Shown one piece after another: positions 39,349-40,960 of a stretch of DNA of 40,960 bases (position 1 is the stretch's first letter; every line of letters begins with the position of its first letter). Made by a program: the position numbers and the translations under genes. The notes beneath the pieces were generated by a model, which searched no databases, was not told the origin of the DNA, and saw only the letters and a list, made by a program, of their open reading frames with translations. Source of the stretch: Oscillospiraceae bacterium. GTDB taxonomy: Bacteria > Bacillota > Clostridia > Oscillospirales > Oscillospiraceae. The stretch spans positions 1 through 40,960 of the forward strand of contig CADARY010000024.1 of the NCBI GenBank assembly GCA_902790375.1. Reading direction: 5' to 3'.

Positions 39349-40960
39349 CTATTCTGGGCATGTCTCCAAATCCAGCAACTCCCCGGCCAGCTCCGGGCTT
39401 TCGAGACGGATGGCAGTGTCCTCCGGTTTTGCAGCGGACAGGAAATTAATATCGCCGTACCAGGCAATCGTGCCATCTATCACAGCGTATCGCTGCGTGA
39501 GCTTCGGATGCATAACGATCTCAACATCGGCCTCTTCCATAAGCTTGATTGCAGCCAGTACCCTCGCCTGCTGCTCGACTGAATATCCTTCCACACTGCG
39601 CGTGATAACTCGGAGCTTGACGTTTTCGAGCCTCTTGCCAAGCACAGCCTGGATCCGTGACCTTGCCAGTGTGGGTGCTGAAATAACAATTTCACGGCTC
39701 GCTGCGAGAACATCAATCCCAAACGCGTCTCCGTAGGTTTTCCCTGTATAGATCAGGCCCGGAGTGCTCTCTGTATCGTCGGACAGCGTCTGATAGCCGA
39801 GCTCGGCATAGCCCTTGAGCCTTCGCTGGTACATCCGCTCCAGCATCGGGACATGGACATCCACATTTTCCGGTGGCGACAATCAAGAGGGTTTCTCCTT
39901 CCGGCACTGCGCGAAGGGCGTCAAGTTTCTCCCGTTTCTCCTTGGCAGAGTCACTGCCCAGAAGAAGGAAAACATGCGCAGAGCTACTTTGAAGCGCGGC
40001 ATACAGTGCTTCCGCGTGGTCTCTCCGCTCTGTCAAAACAATCGGCGTCCGCCCATCCTTGACCGCCGAGATGGTATCGCGAATGATCTGCGTATTTCGC
40101 AGTTCGTTTTTGACAATAGCTGTGTACACATCCTGAACCCGCTGCGTATCCGGTAGTCTCGTCTTTGTCAGTCTGGGGATCAGAAAGTGCGAGAAGCTGC
40201 GCTGCTTTGCCTGTTCTTTGGCATCCACCAGATAGCGCACCGGCCCGCACTGCATGAATATGATGGGGTGATGTCCGTCCTGCCGCGTGGGAGTCGCCGA
40301 GAGTCCATAGACATATCGTGCATGGGCCGCCTTCAGAACCTTTTCAAAGCTGAACGCCGCCACATGGTGGCACTCGTCGCAAATCACCATACCGTAGTCC
40401 GCCGCAATATCCACAATCCCACTCAAGCTGTTCTTCCCGCCGCCCAGCTGACCGATCAGCTGGCGCTTCTTTTTTCGACCACGTTTTTTCGGTTCCTCCG
40501 GCAGCGTTTCGTCAATGGACAAAAAACGCTCCAAAGCCTGCTTCCACTGGGCTAGCAGTGCGGTGGAGTGGACAAGGATCAGCGTATTGGTTTTGCGCTC
40601 GCCGATCAGATAGGCCCCGATCACTGTTTTGCCGAAGGCTGTCGTCGCGGAGAGTACACCCATGTCATGGGCAAGCAAAGCTTCTGCTGCGGGCGCCTGT
40701 TCCGGCCGCAGTGTTCCATTGAACTGGACGGTGATCTTCCTACCGCTATTGCGCAGGTCGGAGCAGGTATAGGGGACACCACGCTCGTCCAACAGCTCGC
40801 AAACCATCATCAGGCAGCCGCGGGGCAGAATAAGATAGTCGTCCGTTTCTTCCCCGCAGTCGATGACGCGGGGCTTGTCATAGATTGGAAGGCGCATGGC
40901 CTGCGACTTGTAGAAGTCGGGGTTACGGAAAGCTGCCAATCGCTTGATGCGGTTGAGCGC
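39349..40960 (-). pseudogene. Broken DEAD/DEAH helicase with TOTE-type flanking sequence, partial at window edge
   Basis: The visible 5' part (40960 down to about 39880) reads 'NRIKRLAAFRNPDFYKSQAMRLPIYDKPRVIDC', then helicase motif I 'TTAFGKTVIGAYLI', the DECHH box 'VICDECHHV', 'YGLSATPTRQDGHHP' and 'LLIVATGK'. Here the frame is lost: the next codons run on out of frame to 39713. The correct C-terminal part ('ENVDVHVPMLERMYQRRLKGYAELGYQ') continues in another frame to 39349. The 50-60 residues that should lie between, carrying motif V and the motif-VI block (usually 'QYAGRLHR'), are missing. A degenerate phospholipase D-like domain follows ('HPKLTQRYAVIDGTIAWYGDINFL', without its usual HxK). 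It is therefore an inactivated helicase unless the deletion is an assembly error. The gene starts beyond the window. Confidence 0.7.

Overview
This window looks like chromosomal DNA from a GC-rich anaerobic member of the Clostridia, most like the Oscillospiraceae/Ruminococcaceae of the gut. The reasons are Firmicutes-type Shine-Dalgarno sites and sigma-A promoters, frequent GTG/TTG starts, an oxygen-sensitive class III ribonucleotide reductase, sporulation-type genes (spoVT, ricT, a YtvI-like membrane protein), a SAM-I riboswitch before metK, and small proteins common in gut Firmicutes. The assignment rests on gene content only; no database was searched.

Layout. 1-3134: tRNA-Pro(TGG) followed by an AT-richer accessory patch with an AbiEi/AbiEii type IV toxin-antitoxin pair and a 48-residue small protein. 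3135-7563: a two-gene unit of a stand-alone A-T-C nonribosomal peptide synthetase and an overlapping MATE exporter. 7729-10277: rpmG-secE-nusG-rplK-rplA; rplJ, rplL and rpoB do not follow rplA. 10356-16498: a YtvI/AI-2E-type membrane protein, then a substrate-binding protein/ATPase/fused permease ABC importer ending in a HAD phosphatase. 16678-21946: an anaerobic nucleotide-reduction block of nrdG, an nrdD with a fused C-terminal redoxin, trxB and a YihY-family membrane gene, with NrdR-like boxes upstream. 21958-23605 (minus): a short aspartate kinase and a Nudix hydrolase. 23834-27506: a heterodimeric ABC exporter. 27553-28427 (minus): three small unknown proteins. 28496-29243: a YfcE-like phosphodiesterase and a 56-residue basic protein. 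29281-31273 (minus): SAM riboswitch - metK - His-rich CsoR-type repressor. 31335-34467: a tiny lipoprotein (minus), holB-ricT (plus) and spoVT (minus). 34528-36969 (minus): a large secreted RCC1-like protein. 37266-40960: accessory DNA with a DUF4143-type ATPase flanked by related repeats, a DUF6061-like small protein, and a broken helicase that runs off the right edge.

Several units form coherent systems. The fused redoxin on NrdD next to thioredoxin reductase suggests a thiol-reduced rather than formate-reduced class III enzyme under NrdR control. The riboswitch, metK and CsoR-type gene appear to be one transcript. The NRPS lacks any release domain other than its terminal condensation domain and is coupled to an exporter, which suggests a small secreted amide or peptide. 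Two genes look damaged or unusual at the reading-frame level: rpmG has no stop at the usual position, and the helicase has lost the segment carrying its late motifs together with its frame.
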